From Rhodovulum sulfidophilum DSM 1374 (GTDB lineage Bacteria > Pseudomonadota > Alphaproteobacteria > Rhodobacterales > Rhodobacteraceae), in the NCBI RefSeq assembly GCF_001633165.1, contig NZ_CP015418.1:2356001-2420000 (forward strand): a DNA stretch of 64,000 bases, given 5' to 3'. Positions 9,194-18,189 of the stretch are shown here, piece after piece. A model generated the notes under the pieces. It searched no databases. It saw only the letters and a program-made list of their open reading frames with translations, and was not told where the DNA came from. Position 1 is the first letter of the stretch. Every line of letters begins with the position of its first letter. A program made the position numbers and the translations under genes.

Positions 9194-10693
9194 TCAGCCG
9201 GTCCTGGCCGCCGCCCGCCGCCGCCAGGCCTGCCACAGCGCCAGCGCCAGCAGCCCGACCGTCGCCAGCATGAACCCGGCCGCGATCGGGCGTTCGAGAA
9301 ACACCATCGGATCGCCCCGCGCGATCAGCATGGCGCGGCGCAGATTGGTCTCGATCAGCGGGCCGAGCACGAAGCCCAGCAGCAGGAGCGCCGGGCTGAA
9401 CCGCGCCAGTGCCAGCAGATAGCCCGCCAGCCCGATGGCCGCGACCGCGGCGATGTCGAAGGTCAGGCCACGGACCGAATAGACCCCGAGGCAGAGAAAG
9501 ACGAGGATCGCCGGGTAAAGCCAGCGGAACGGGATGCGCAGCATCGAGACCCAGATCCCGATCAGCGGCAGGTTCAGGATCAGGAGCAGCAGGTTGCCGA
9601 TGCCGAAGCTCGCTACCAGCCCCCAGAACATCTCGGGCCGCGCCTCCAGCATCAGGGGGCCCGGCTGGATCCCGTGAATGACCAGCGCGCCCAGCATCAG
9701 CGCCATGATCGGATCGCCCGGAATGCCAAGCGTCAGCGTCGGCACGAAGGCCGAGATCGAGGCCGCATTATTGGCCGCCTCGGGCGCCGAGATCCCCTCG
9801 ACCGCGCCCTTGCCGAACCGCTCGGGGCGGCGCGAGACCCGCCGTTCCAGCGCATAGGCCAGAAAGGAGGACAGCGTCGAACCGGTGCCCGGCAGCGCGC
9901 CGAAGAAGCTGCCAAGCGCGCCGCCGCGCAGGATCGGCCCGGGCAGGCGCCTCAGGTCGTCGCGCCGGGGCATCAGCCCGCGCAGCCCGATCCTTGCGGT
10001 CACGCCCTGCCGGTCGGGGTCGCGGACATTGGCGATCAGCTCGGCCACGCCGAACAGCCCCATCGCCAGCGCCACCAGATTGATGCCGTCCAGCAGCTCG
10101 GTCCGGCCGAAGGTGAAGCGCTGGACCCCGGAATTGACATCGGTGCCGACACAGCCCAGCAGGAGGCCCAGCACGACCATGGCAAAGCCCTTGACCGGGC
10201 TCGACGAGCCGATGGTCGAGGCGGCGACCAGCCCGAGGATCATCATCGCGGCGTAATCGGCCGCGCCGAAGGCGGTCGCGGCGCGTGAGAGCCAGCCCGC
10301 CAGCGTCACCAGCACCGCGATGCCGATCAGCGAGCCCGCGAAGGACGAGGCCATGGCGGTGAACAGCGCCACGCCCGCGCGGCCCTCGCGCGCCAGCGGA
10401 TAGCCGTCGAGCGAGGTCACCGCCGATTGCGGCGTGCCGGGCAGGCGCATCAGGATCGAGGCGACCGAGCCGCCATATTGCGCGCCGTAATAGACGCCCG
10501 CCAGCATGATCAGCGCGGCTTCGGGGGTGATGTAATAGGTGATCGGCAGCAGCAGCGAGATCGCCGCCATCGCGCCGATGCCGGGCAGCACGCCGACAAA
10601 GGTGCCCAGCACCACGCCGAGGACGCAATAGACCAGCACCCCGGGCTGGAGCGCAAAGCCGATACCGTGCAGAAGGCCCTCCCAGGTGGTCAT
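9194..10693 (-). CDS. tctA: Tripartite tricarboxylate transporter, large membrane subunit (TctA family)
   Basis: The 499-residue polytopic membrane protein has the TctA hallmarks GIFVGVLPGIGAM-like loop (here GTFVGVLPGIGAMAAISLL), GGSVASILMRLPGTP and FFGALPGTGSTLSSF. It is the large permease subunit that works with TctB and a periplasmic TctC receptor to import carboxylates using the ion gradient. Its ATG at 10693 overlaps the tctB stop (ATGA), and tctC lies just upstream, so the operon order is tctC-tctB-tctA. The substrate cannot be told from sequence. Confidence 0.93.
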   Translation of the reverse strand: MTTWEGLLHGIGFALQPGVLVYCVLGVVLGTFVGVLPGIGAMAAISLLLPITYYITPEAALIMLAGVYYGAQYGGSVASILMRLPGTPQSAVTSLDGYPLAREGRAGVALFTAMASSFAGSLIGIAVLVTLAGWLSRAATAFGAADYAAMMILGLVAASTIGSSSPVKGFAMVVLGLLLGCVGTDVNSGVQRFTFGRTELLDGINLVALAMGLFGVAELIANVRDPDRQGVTARIGLRGLMPRRDDLRRLPGPILRGGALGSFFGALPGTGSTLSSFLAYALERRVSRRPERFGKGAVEGISAPEAANNAASISAFVPTLTLGIPGDPIMALMLGALVIHGIQPGPLMLEARPEMFWGLVASFGIGNLLLLILNLPLIGIWVSMLRIPFRWLYPAILVFLCLGVYSVRGLTFDIAAVAAIGLAGYLLALARFSPALLLLGFVLGPLIETNLRRAMLIARGDPMVFLERPIAAGFMLATVGLLALALWQAWRRRAAARTG

Positions 10694-11139
10694 GAGAGGC
10701 GCGGCCAGAGCGGGACGTTCATCCGCAGCCCGAGGCCGAAGACCAGCACGGTCAGGGCCGAGATCGCGAGGGCGAGGACAAGCCGCCAGATCCGGCCGTC
10801 ATGCGGGGCGGGCAACGCGGCGATCAGCACCGCCGCCGCGGTCGCGCCGACAAGGCCAAGCCGGAACAGTCCGAAGCCGAAGACGAGGATCGCGGCCAGA
10901 ACCGCAACTGCCGCGCGCGGCTCGATCCCGGGCCGGGAACCTGCCTCGCGACCAAGCGCGGGCAGGGCGATGGCCAGCCCGAGCCCGGCCAGGAGCGCGC
11001 CGAGCACCACCGGGAAGAAGCCCGGCCCCATCCGGCGCAGGCTGCCGATATCGTAATGCGCAAGGGCCCAGCCCGCCGCCGCCGCGCCAAGCGTGGCCAG
11101 CACGAGGCCGCCGAGGATGTCGGGCCAGTCCTTCTGCAT
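10690..11139 (-). CDS. tctB: Tripartite tricarboxylate transporter, small membrane subunit (TctB family)
   Basis: The 149-residue protein has four predicted membrane spans, with family features ILGGLVLATLGAAAAGWA near the start and the RRMGPGFFPVVLGALLAGLG signature. It pairs with TctA in the inner membrane. It starts 10 bp after tctC and overlaps tctA by 4 bp, so all three subunits are made from one transcript. Confidence 0.9.
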   Translation of the reverse strand: MQKDWPDILGGLVLATLGAAAAGWALAHYDIGSLRRMGPGFFPVVLGALLAGLGLAIALPALGREAGSRPGIEPRAAVAVLAAILVFGFGLFRLGLVGATAAAVLIAALPAPHDGRIWRLVLALAISALTVLVFGLGLRMNVPLWPRLS

Positions 11140-11149
11140 CGGGTCCGCC

Positions 11150-12130
11150 TCAGGGCTTGGCTTCGACCCGGTCGATCACCGCGCCCCACATCGCGGTATC
11201 GGCCGAGATCCGGTCGGCCAGATCCGCGGGCGTTCCCGGCGCGGCCTGCCAGCCGATGGCCAGAAGCTTCTCTTGTACCTCGGGCTCGGCCAGGATCTCG
11301 CCGATCTCGGTATTCAGCCGCTCGATCACCGCCGGGGCGGTTCCGGCCGGTGCGATGAAGGCGTTCCAGAGCTCGGCGCGGAACTCCTCGGGCAGCCCGG
11401 CCCGTCCGGCCAGGACCGGCACATCGGGGGCCTGCGCGAAGGGCTCGGCCGAGGTGATGCCCAGAAGGCGCATCCGGCCCGCCTCGACCTGCGGCAGCGC
11501 GGCCGAGGGCGCCATGAAGCCCGCATCGATCTCGCCGCCGACAATCGAGGTGGTCACTTCGGCATAGCTGGTGAAGGGGATGTGCAGCAGGCTGACGCCC
11601 GCGGCATCGGCGAAAAGCTCGGCGGTCAGATGCGCGCCCGAGCCCTGGCCGACCGAGCCGTAGCTGAGCGCTTCGGGCTCGGCCCCGGCGGCGGCGACGA
11701 AGCTTTCGAGATCGGTGAAGTCCGAGCGGGCCGAGACCGCCAGCACCAGCGGCGAGGTCGCGATCAGCGTGACCGGCTCGATATCGGTCGCGGCATCGTA
11801 GCCGGTCGATGTCATCAACCGAGCGGCGGTGGTCAAAGGTCCGTTGATGGTGGTGGCGAAGCTGTGCCCGTCGCCGGCATTGGCCAGCATCTGCTGCACC
11901 CCGATCACGCCGCCCGCGCCGGGCTTGTTCTCGACGACGACCGGCTGGCCGAGGCGCTCGGCCAGCGGCTCGGTGATGATCCGGGTCAGCGTGTCGGGCG
12001 AGGACCCGGCCGGGAAGCCGACATAGACATGAAGCGGAGCGGTGGGCCAGGCGTCCTCGGCCGCAGCGGGCAGGGCGGCGAGGGCGAGGGCCCCAGCAAG
12101 TGCGGTGCGGCGCGTCATCGGGATGGTCAC
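11150..12130 (-). CDS. tctC: Tripartite tricarboxylate transporter substrate-binding protein (TctC/Bug family)
   Basis: The 326-residue periplasmic receptor has a twin-Arg-like N-terminus (MTRRTALAGALALAALPAAA) that may direct Sec or Tat export. The mature protein shows Bug-family blocks: YVGFPAGSSPDTLTRI, VVENKPGAGGVIGVQQM and GHSFATTINGPLT. The GTG at 12130 is supported by AAGGAG eight bases upstream, whereas the ATG at 12118 has no such site. It binds the carboxylate delivered to TctAB. It diverges from metN. Confidence 0.92.
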   Translation of the reverse strand: MTIPMTRRTALAGALALAALPAAAEDAWPTAPLHVYVGFPAGSSPDTLTRIITEPLAERLGQPVVVENKPGAGGVIGVQQMLANAGDGHSFATTINGPLTTAARLMTSTGYDAATDIEPVTLIATSPLVLAVSARSDFTDLESFVAAAGAEPEALSYGSVGQGSGAHLTAELFADAAGVSLLHIPFTSYAEVTTSIVGGEIDAGFMAPSAALPQVEAGRMRLLGITSAEPFAQAPDVPVLAGRAGLPEEFRAELWNAFIAPAGTAPAVIERLNTEIGEILAEPEVQEKLLAIGWQAAPGTPADLADRISADTAMWGAVIDRVEAKP

Positions 12131-12425
12131 GTCAGGTCTCCTTTTCGGTCGGCGCCAAAGGACACGATCGCGGCGGCCTTTTCAACCGGCTTCCTGCAGG
12201 CCGCGGGCAGGTCGTGCGGGGCTGTCTGACGGAACGCAAGACGGGCCCGGCGGGGGCGCTCGGAACGCGCCGGGGGCGGGGCAGGCGGAGGCGGAACGAT
12301 CGCTCGGCCGGTCCGCGCGGGACGGGACCGGGTTTTTAATTGCCCGCTCCGGGCTCTGCGGGGTTGCACCCGGCCCGGCTTTGGGGCACCCGACGGCCGG
12401 TGAAAAGACAGTGAAACGGAACGCC
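12131..12425. promoter_or_regulatory. Divergent control region between tctCBA and metNIQ
   Basis: This 295-bp stretch separates the two transporter operons and must hold promoters for both. It is very GC-rich and has several short inverted repeats. I looked for a SAM riboswitch ahead of metN, as occurs in other bacteria. I could not fit the SAM-I or SAM-II consensus with confidence, although a TTGCAccCGG stretch near 12363-12373 faintly recalls SAM-II. Confidence 0.35.
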
Positions 12426-13472
12426 ATGACCGGGGCGACGATCAGTTTTGAGAATGTCGGCAAGTTCTTTGCCGGCGGGGCGAAGGGCCGGGTGACGGCG
12501 TTGCAGGACGTGTCGCTGACGGTGACCCCGGGCGAGATCTGCGGCATCATCGGCCGGTCGGGCGCGGGCAAGTCGACACTGCTGCGCATGGTCAACGGGC
12601 TCGAGCGGCCAAGCGAGGGCACGGTCAGCGTGGGCGGCAAGGATGTCGGTCGGGCGCAGGGCGCCGCGCTTCGGGCGATCCGCCGCGATGTCGGCATGAT
12701 CTTCCAGCATTTCAACCTGCTGGCCTCGCGCACGGTCCATGGCAATATCGCGATGCCGCTGGAAATCGCGGGCGTTCCCGCCGCCGAGATCCGGAGCCGG
12801 GTCGGGGATCTGATCGCCCGGGTCGGGCTCGAGGCCCAGGCCGACCGCTATCCGGCCGAGCTTTCGGGCGGGCAGAAACAGCGTGTGGGCATCGCCCGGG
12901 CGCTGGCCACACGGCCCAAGGTGCTGCTGTCGGACGAGGCGACCTCGGCGCTCGATCCCGAGACCACGCAGACGGTGCTGGCGCTGCTGCGCGACATCAA
13001 CCGCGATCTGGGCCTGACCATCCTGCTGATCACCCACGAAATGGCCGTGGTGCGCGACATTGCCAGCCATGTGGCGGTGATCGATCAGGGCCGGATCGTC
13101 GAGGCCGGGCCCACTTATGACGTCTTCGTCGCGCCGCGGCATCCGACGACGCGCTCCTTCCTGTCGGGGGTGACCGGCATCACGCTGCCGCGCTTCGTCT
13201 CGGGCCGTCTGGTCGAGACCCGGCCGGGCGGCGCTGCCGAAGAGGTTCTGCGGGTGACCTTCGCGGGGGCCCATGCGACCGATCCGATGCTGGCGCGGAT
13301 GACGGCCGAGCGCGGGATATCGGTCAATATCCTCGCGGGTGCCATCGAGGAGATCGGCCCGCATCCCTTCGGCAACCTGCTGATCTCGGTCGATGCCGCG
13401 CGCGGGGCCGAGGCACGCGACTATCTCAACCGCCACGGCCTGTCGACGGAGGTGCTGGGCTATGTCCGCTAA
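12426..13472 (+). CDS. metN: Methionine ABC transporter, ATP-binding protein
   Basis: The 348-residue ABC ATPase has Walker A GRSGAGKST (residues 43-51), signature ELSGGQKQRVGIARAL, Walker B VLLSDEATSALDP and switch His in ILLITHEM. After the nucleotide-binding domain comes a C-terminal NIL (ACT-like) domain of about 75 residues that senses intracellular methionine and shuts import off. That domain separates MetN from other amino-acid ATPases. The ATG at 12426 gives the normal family length; a GTG at 12411 is in frame. Its stop lies inside metI. Confidence 0.94.
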   Translation: MTGATISFENVGKFFAGGAKGRVTALQDVSLTVTPGEICGIIGRSGAGKSTLLRMVNGLERPSEGTVSVGGKDVGRAQGAALRAIRRDVGMIFQHFNLLASRTVHGNIAMPLEIAGVPAAEIRSRVGDLIARVGLEAQADRYPAELSGGQKQRVGIARALATRPKVLLSDEATSALDPETTQTVLALLRDINRDLGLTILLITHEMAVVRDIASHVAVIDQGRIVEAGPTYDVFVAPRHPTTRSFLSGVTGITLPRFVSGRLVETRPGGAAEEVLRVTFAGAHATDPMLARMTAERGISVNILAGAIEEIGPHPFGNLLISVDAARGAEARDYLNRHGLSTEVLGYVR

Positions 13473-14136
13473 CCTGATCGCGCTTCTGATCGAGGCCACG
13501 CTGCAGACGCTTTACATGGTCTCGGCCGCGGCCTTGCTGGGCACGCTGTTCGGGCTGCCGCTGGGGCTGTTTCTCGCCACCTCCCAGCGCGGCGAGCTGT
13601 TGTCGGCACCGCTGGTCAACAAGGTGCTGGGGCTTGTGGTCAATGCCGCGCGCTCGGTGCCCTTCATCATTCTCGTGGTTGCGATCATCCCCTTCACCCG
13701 GGCGCTGGTCGGCACCTCGATCGGCACCGATGCCGCCATCGTGCCCCTGACCATCGCCGCCACGCCCTTCATCGCCCGGCTGGTCGAGAACGCCATCCGC
13801 GAGGTCGATGCCGGGCTGATCGAGGCCGCGCGCGCGATGGGCGCGACGCCGTTGCAGATCATCCGCAAGGTGTTGCTGCGCGAGGCGCTGCCGGGCATCG
13901 TGCTGGGCCTCACGCTCGCCGTTGTCAGCCTGATCGGCTATTCCGCCATGGTGGGCGCGGTCGGCGGCGAGGGGCTTGGCGATCTGGGGATCCGCTATGG
14001 CTATCAGCGCTTCATGCCCGACGTGATGCTGGCCGTCGTCGTGATCCTGATCGTGATGGTCCAGCTCGTGCAATCCTTCGGCGAATGGATCGCCGCGCGG
14101 GTCGACCGCCGCGCGCCGCGCAATCGCGGCCACTGA
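13462..14136 (+). CDS. metI: Methionine ABC transporter, permease
   Basis: The 224-residue inner-membrane protein has about five spans. The EAA loop that docks on MetN is visible as EAARAMGATPLQIIRKVLLREALPGI-like sequence around residues 120-145, and AARSVPFIILVVAIIPFTRAL is typical of MetI. The ATG at 13462 overlaps metN by 11 bp. It is followed after 40 bp by metQ. Confidence 0.94.
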   Translation: MSANLIALLIEATLQTLYMVSAAALLGTLFGLPLGLFLATSQRGELLSAPLVNKVLGLVVNAARSVPFIILVVAIIPFTRALVGTSIGTDAAIVPLTIAATPFIARLVENAIREVDAGLIEAARAMGATPLQIIRKVLLREALPGIVLGLTLAVVSLIGYSAMVGAVGGEGLGDLGIRYGYQRFMPDVMLAVVVILIVMVQLVQSFGEWIAARVDRRAPRNRGH

Positions 14137-14176
14137 CTTTCCGAAGAGCTCCCGCAGACAAGAAAGGACCCTTCCG

Positions 14177-14953
14177 ATGCTGCGTCTGATTCCTCTCGTT
14201 TCCGTTCTCGCGCTGTCGGCCGGCGCCGCGCTGGCCGATGATATCCGTGTCGGCGTCTCGCCCGGCGAACATGCCGAGATCATGGAGCAGGTCGCCAAGG
14301 TCGCCGCTGCCGACGGCCTGACCATCGATCTGGTTGAATTCTCCGACTATGTGGTGCCGAACCAGGCGCTGGCCGATGGCGATCTCGACGCCAACAGCTT
14401 CCAGCACCGCCCCTATCTGGAAAACCAGATCAAGGATCGCGGCTTCGATCTGGTCGAGGTCGCGACCACCATCACCACCCCGATGGGCGTCTATTCCGAC
14501 AAGATCGAGGATCTGGCGGAGCTTCCCGAAAAGGCCCGGGTCGCGATCCCGAACGACCCGACCAATGGCGGGCGGGCGCTGTTGCTGCTGCAGGAGCTCG
14601 GGCTCGTGAAGCTGGCCGAGGGCACCGGTCTGGTGCCGAGCCCGCTCGACATCGAGGACAACCCCAAGGGTCTGAAATTCCTCGAACTTGACGCGGCACA
14701 GCTGCCGCGCGCGCTGGCCGATGCCGAGATCGCGGTGATCAATACCAATTACGCCATCGCCGCCGGGCTCAGCCCGAAGGACGATGCCATCGAGATGGAA
14801 GCCGCCGACAGCCCCTATGTGAACATCATCGTGGTGCGCGATGGCGATCAGGACCAGCCCTGGGTCGAGGCGCTGGTCGAGGCCTATCACAGTCCCGAGG
14901 TCAAGGCCTTCATCGACGAGAAATATGACGGTGCCGTGCTGACAAGCTGGTAA
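14177..14953 (+). CDS. metQ: Methionine ABC transporter, substrate-binding protein (NlpA family)
   Basis: The 258-residue periplasmic receptor opens with a cleavable signal peptide (MLRLIPLVSVLALSAGAALA). There is no Cys after the signal region, so unlike many MetQ proteins it should be soluble, not a lipoprotein. NlpA-family blocks are NQALADGDLDANSFQHRPYL, VAIPNDPTNGGRALLLLQ and INTNYAIAAGLSP. It binds methionine for MetNI. An intrinsic terminator follows at 15039. Confidence 0.93.
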   Translation: MLRLIPLVSVLALSAGAALADDIRVGVSPGEHAEIMEQVAKVAAADGLTIDLVEFSDYVVPNQALADGDLDANSFQHRPYLENQIKDRGFDLVEVATTITTPMGVYSDKIEDLAELPEKARVAIPNDPTNGGRALLLLQELGLVKLAEGTGLVPSPLDIEDNPKGLKFLELDAAQLPRALADAEIAVINTNYAIAAGLSPKDDAIEMEAADSPYVNIIVVRDGDQDQPWVEALVEAYHSPEVKAFIDEKYDGAVLTSW

Positions 14954-15038
14954 TCGGTTCCGGGCTGGCCGGGCCTGTCCCGGCCTGCCCATCGTTCCGG
15001 CAGCCCGGCCCGATGCCGGGCGCCCCGTCCGGCCCGGT

Positions 15039-15062
15039 GGCGCAAGATCGCGCCTGTTTTTT
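15039..15062 (+). terminator. Intrinsic terminator after metNIQ
   Basis: A GGCGC/GCGCC stem with a six-base loop (15039-15054) is followed directly by TGTTTTTT, a standard Rho-independent terminator on the plus strand. It closes the metNIQ transcript 86 bp after the metQ stop. Confidence 0.75.
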
Positions 15063-15259
15063 AGGCAGGAACCGCGCCGCGGGCTCAACTGATCGTCACA
15101 ACGACGTTACGAAGCCGCTGTAGTCAGCCGCCATGGGGCCACCGCATCTGCGGGGCTTGTCAGGTGGCGAACGCCATATATAGTCGAACGCAAGGTAAGG
15201 GGCGGGTGCGTCCCGTCCCGGGGCCGGGCAGGCGGACGGGGCAGAGGCTGACGATCACG
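15063..15259. other. Spacer before the HNH gene
   Basis: Apart from the metQ terminator, the 306 bp between metQ and the HNH gene hold no gene I can support. An AT-rich CATATATAGTC stretch near 15175-15185 could be part of a promoter for the HNH gene. The in-frame sequence between it and 15260 does not resemble family sequence. Confidence 0.3.
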
Positions 15260-15844
15260 ATGGACGGCGATTTCAGGACTTCATTCGTACGGGAGCCGGG
15301 CTCCCTCAAGCATCATCCGGCGCTGGTTCTGAACGCCGATTACCGGCCGCTTTGCTATTATCCATTGTCGCTCTGGCCCTGGCAGGAGGCGATCAAGGCG
15401 GCCTTCCTCCACCGGGTCGACATCGTGGCCGAATATGACCAGGTGGTCCGAAGTCCGACCAGGACGATCCGAATACCCTCCGTCGTCGTCCTCAAAGACT
15501 ATGTCAAACCGCAGAAGCGCGTGGCTTTCACGCGCTTCAATCTTTTTCTGAGGGACGAATTCACCTGCCAGTATTGCGGCTGCAAGGGCGATCTGACCTT
15601 CGACCATGTGGTGCCGCGGGCCCGGGGCGGCATCACCAGCTGGGAGAATGTGGTCGCGGCCTGCTCGCGCTGCAACCTGCGCAAGGGCTCGAAAAGCCTG
15701 CGTCAGGCGGGCATGTCGCTGCGCCGCGCGCCCCGGCGTCCGGCGGCGACCGATCTGCGCGATGTCGGCCGCAAGTTCCCGCCGAACTACCTGCATGCCA
15801 GCTGGCTCGATTTCCTCTACTGGGATGCCGAGCTGGAAGCCTGA
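15260..15844 (+). CDS. HNH endonuclease family protein
   Basis: The 194-residue product has the HNH core as FTCQYCGCKGDLTFDHVVPR followed by SWENVVAACSRCNLRKGSKS. Two CxxC zinc pairs frame the DHVVPR active site. The N-terminal part (LVLNADYRPLCYYPLSLWPW) is characteristic of a conserved alphaproteobacterial HNH family of unknown role, not of phage or restriction enzymes. I chose the ATG at 15260 because homologues begin close to this point; the frame stays open upstream to 15164. It is a lone gene convergent with parE. Confidence 0.85.
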   Translation: MDGDFRTSFVREPGSLKHHPALVLNADYRPLCYYPLSLWPWQEAIKAAFLHRVDIVAEYDQVVRSPTRTIRIPSVVVLKDYVKPQKRVAFTRFNLFLRDEFTCQYCGCKGDLTFDHVVPRARGGITSWENVVAACSRCNLRKGSKSLRQAGMSLRRAPRRPAATDLRDVGRKFPPNYLHASWLDFLYWDAELEA

Positions 15845-15922
15845 GCGCCCGGCCTCTGGTCGGCGCCGGGCGAAGGGCGCGCTCCGTCATGTCCATGTCC
15901 CGCCATTTCGACAGGGCGGGGC

Positions 15923-17881
15923 CTAGATGTCGACCTCCTGGACGAAGCGGGCATTCTCCTGGATGTACTGGAAGCGCAGCTCGGGTTTCTTGCCCATCAG
16001 CCGCTCGACCAGATCGGCGGTCTCGCCGGGATGGTCCTCGTCGATCGAGACCCGGATCAGCTTGCGCGAGGCCGGGTCCATGGTGGTTTCCTTCAGGTCC
16101 TTGGCATCCATCTCGCCGAGGCCCTTGAAGCGGCTGACATCGATCTTGCCCCTGCCGCCGAGGCCCTTCTCCAGCCACATCTCCTTTTCGGCCTCGTCCA
16201 GCGCATAGAGCCGTTTCGCGCCCTGCGTCAGGCGGAACAGCGGCGGGCAGGCAAGATAAAGATGCCCCTGATCGATCAGCGGCCGCATCTGGGTGAAGAA
16301 GAAGGTCATCAGCAGCGAGGCGATATGGGCGCCGTCGACATCGGCATCGGTCATGATGATGATCTTGTCATAGCGCAGATCGTCGATCTTGAAGCGCGTG
16401 CCGAGCCCGGTGCCAAGCGCCTGGGTCAGGTCGTTGATCTCGGCATTCGAGCCGAGCTTGGACGAAGCCGCGCCCAGCACGTTCAGGATCTTGCCGCGCA
16501 GCGGCAACAGAGCCTGGGTCTTGCGGTTGCGCGCCATCTTGGCCGAGCCGCCCGCCGAGTCGCCCTCGACGATGAACAGTTCCGTGCCGTCGCGATTGGT
16601 GGCCGAACAATCGACCAGCTTGCCGGGCAGCCGCAGCCGCTTGGTGGCCGATTTGCGCTGGGTCTCCTTCTCGGCCCGGCGGCGCAGCCGTTCCTCGGAG
16701 CGCAGCACCAGGAAATCGAGGATCGCCCCCGCGGCCTTGGTGTCCGAGGCCAGCCAGTTGTCGAAATGGTCGCGCACCGCGCCCTCGACCATGCGCTGGG
16801 CCTCGGTGGTGGCGAGGCGATCCTTGGTCTGGCCGACGAATTCGGGCTCGCGGATGAAGGTCGAGACGATGGCGCAGCCGCCGGTCATCAGGTCGTCGCG
16901 GGTGATCTGGGCGGCCTTGCGGTTGTTGGCCAGCTCGCCATAGGCTCGCAGCCCCTTCAGGATCGCCGACCAGAACCCGGTCTCATGGGTGCCGCCCTCG
17001 GGCGTGGGGATGGTGTTGCAATAGGACTGGATGAAGCCGTCGCGCGAGGGCGTCCAGTTGACCGCCCATTCGACCGAGCCGGGCTGGCCGAATTTCTCCT
17101 GGAAGCCGACCTTGCCCGAGAACGGGCGCTCGGCATAGGTCGAGGCGCCTTCGAGGGTCTCGCTCAGGTAATCGGCAAGCCCGCCGGGGAAGTGGAACAC
17201 CGCCTCCATCGGGGTGTCGCCATCGGCGATCGCGGTCTTCCAGCGGATCTCGACGCCCGAGAACAGGTAGGCCTTCGAGCGGACCATCTTCAGAAGCCGT
17301 GCCGGGCGGAAACGGTGCTGGCCGAAGATCTGTTCGTCGGCATGGAAGATGACGGCGGTGCCGCGGCGGTTGGGGGCGGCACCGAGCTTCTCGACCGGGC
17401 CCAGCGGCACCCCGCGCGAGAAGTCCTGAGCGAAGAGCTCGCGGTTGCGCGCCACCTCGACCCGGAGCCGGTCCGACAGCGCGTTCACCACCGAGACGCC
17501 GACGCCGTGCAGCCCGCCCGAGGTCTCGTAGGCCTTGCCCGAGAACTTGCCGCCCGCATGCAGCGTGCAGAGGATCACCTCGAGCGCGGACTTGTCGGGA
17601 AATTTCGGATGCGGATCGATCGGGATGCCGCGACCGTTGTCGCGGATCGTCACCGAATGATCGACATGCAGCTCGACCTCGATCCGGGTGGCATGGCCCG
17701 CGACCGCCTCGTCCATGGCGTTGTCGAGCACCTCGGCCACCAGATGGTGCAATGCCCGCTCGTCGGTGCCGCCGATATACATGCCGGGGCGCTTGCGGAC
17801 GGGCTCCAGCCCCTCCAGCACCTCGATCGAGGAGGCATCATAGGTATCCCGGCTGGCGCCGGAGAGCAGATCGTCAGGCAT
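15923..17881 (-). CDS. parE: DNA topoisomerase IV subunit B
   Basis: The 652-residue type IIA topoisomerase ATPase subunit decatenates daughter chromosomes together with ParC. The GHKL ATPase site is seen in EVLDNAMDEAV, RDNGRGIPID and TSGGLHGVGVSVVNALS. The TOPRIM domain shows FIVEGDSAGGSAKMAR and IIMTDADVDGAHI. Ending FQYIQENARFVQEVDI fits ParE instead of GyrB. I use the ATG at 17881 (MPDDLLSG), where ParE proteins of this group begin; an in-frame ATG at 17917 would add 12 residues. Confidence 0.95.
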   Translation of the reverse strand: MPDDLLSGASRDTYDASSIEVLEGLEPVRKRPGMYIGGTDERALHHLVAEVLDNAMDEAVAGHATRIEVELHVDHSVTIRDNGRGIPIDPHPKFPDKSALEVILCTLHAGGKFSGKAYETSGGLHGVGVSVVNALSDRLRVEVARNRELFAQDFSRGVPLGPVEKLGAAPNRRGTAVIFHADEQIFGQHRFRPARLLKMVRSKAYLFSGVEIRWKTAIADGDTPMEAVFHFPGGLADYLSETLEGASTYAERPFSGKVGFQEKFGQPGSVEWAVNWTPSRDGFIQSYCNTIPTPEGGTHETGFWSAILKGLRAYGELANNRKAAQITRDDLMTGGCAIVSTFIREPEFVGQTKDRLATTEAQRMVEGAVRDHFDNWLASDTKAAGAILDFLVLRSEERLRRRAEKETQRKSATKRLRLPGKLVDCSATNRDGTELFIVEGDSAGGSAKMARNRKTQALLPLRGKILNVLGAASSKLGSNAEINDLTQALGTGLGTRFKIDDLRYDKIIIMTDADVDGAHIASLLMTFFFTQMRPLIDQGHLYLACPPLFRLTQGAKRLYALDEAEKEMWLEKGLGGRGKIDVSRFKGLGEMDAKDLKETTMDPASRKLIRVSIDEDHPGETADLVERLMGKKPELRFQYIQENARFVQEVDI

Positions 17882-18189
17882 TCTTAGCTCTATCTTGTGG
17901 ATGTGCGGCAGCATCATCGCAGGTTTGGGGGGCGGGGGAAAGGGCAGCCTGCCTTTGTCCCGTCACCCTTTCCAGAGCCGATCCGGATGCGGCCCGGCGG
18001 TCCCTCGCTCGCTCGCGCGCGCCCCGAACCGACCGGAAACCGGGCATCCGGGCTGTCGCACATCATTTCCCATGCGCAATGAGGTTTTCGTAACCGTTTC
18101 CTGAAATACCTCAAGGCAGAGTAGGGAGGTATCGGGTTAGACTTGTTCCACCCCTTGGGGCGGAGTCGCGCCCAGGGAAGGAGTATTCC
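17882..18189. other. Spacer between parE and ppk2
   Basis: This 308-bp region divides two divergent genes. I see no coding signal. An AAGGAG ribosome-binding site lies just before the ppk2 ATG, and the parE promoter should lie in the left half. Confidence 0.3.

Noticed and set aside
12131..12425. Possible SAM riboswitch before metN
   Set aside because: A TTGCA-containing stem was suggestive of SAM-II, but the downstream pseudoknot strand and the conserved loops could not be matched.
15063..15259. Longer N-terminus of the HNH protein from 15164
   Set aside because: The extra 32 residues are Arg/Gly-rich and unlike family members; the ATG at 15260 gives a better fit.
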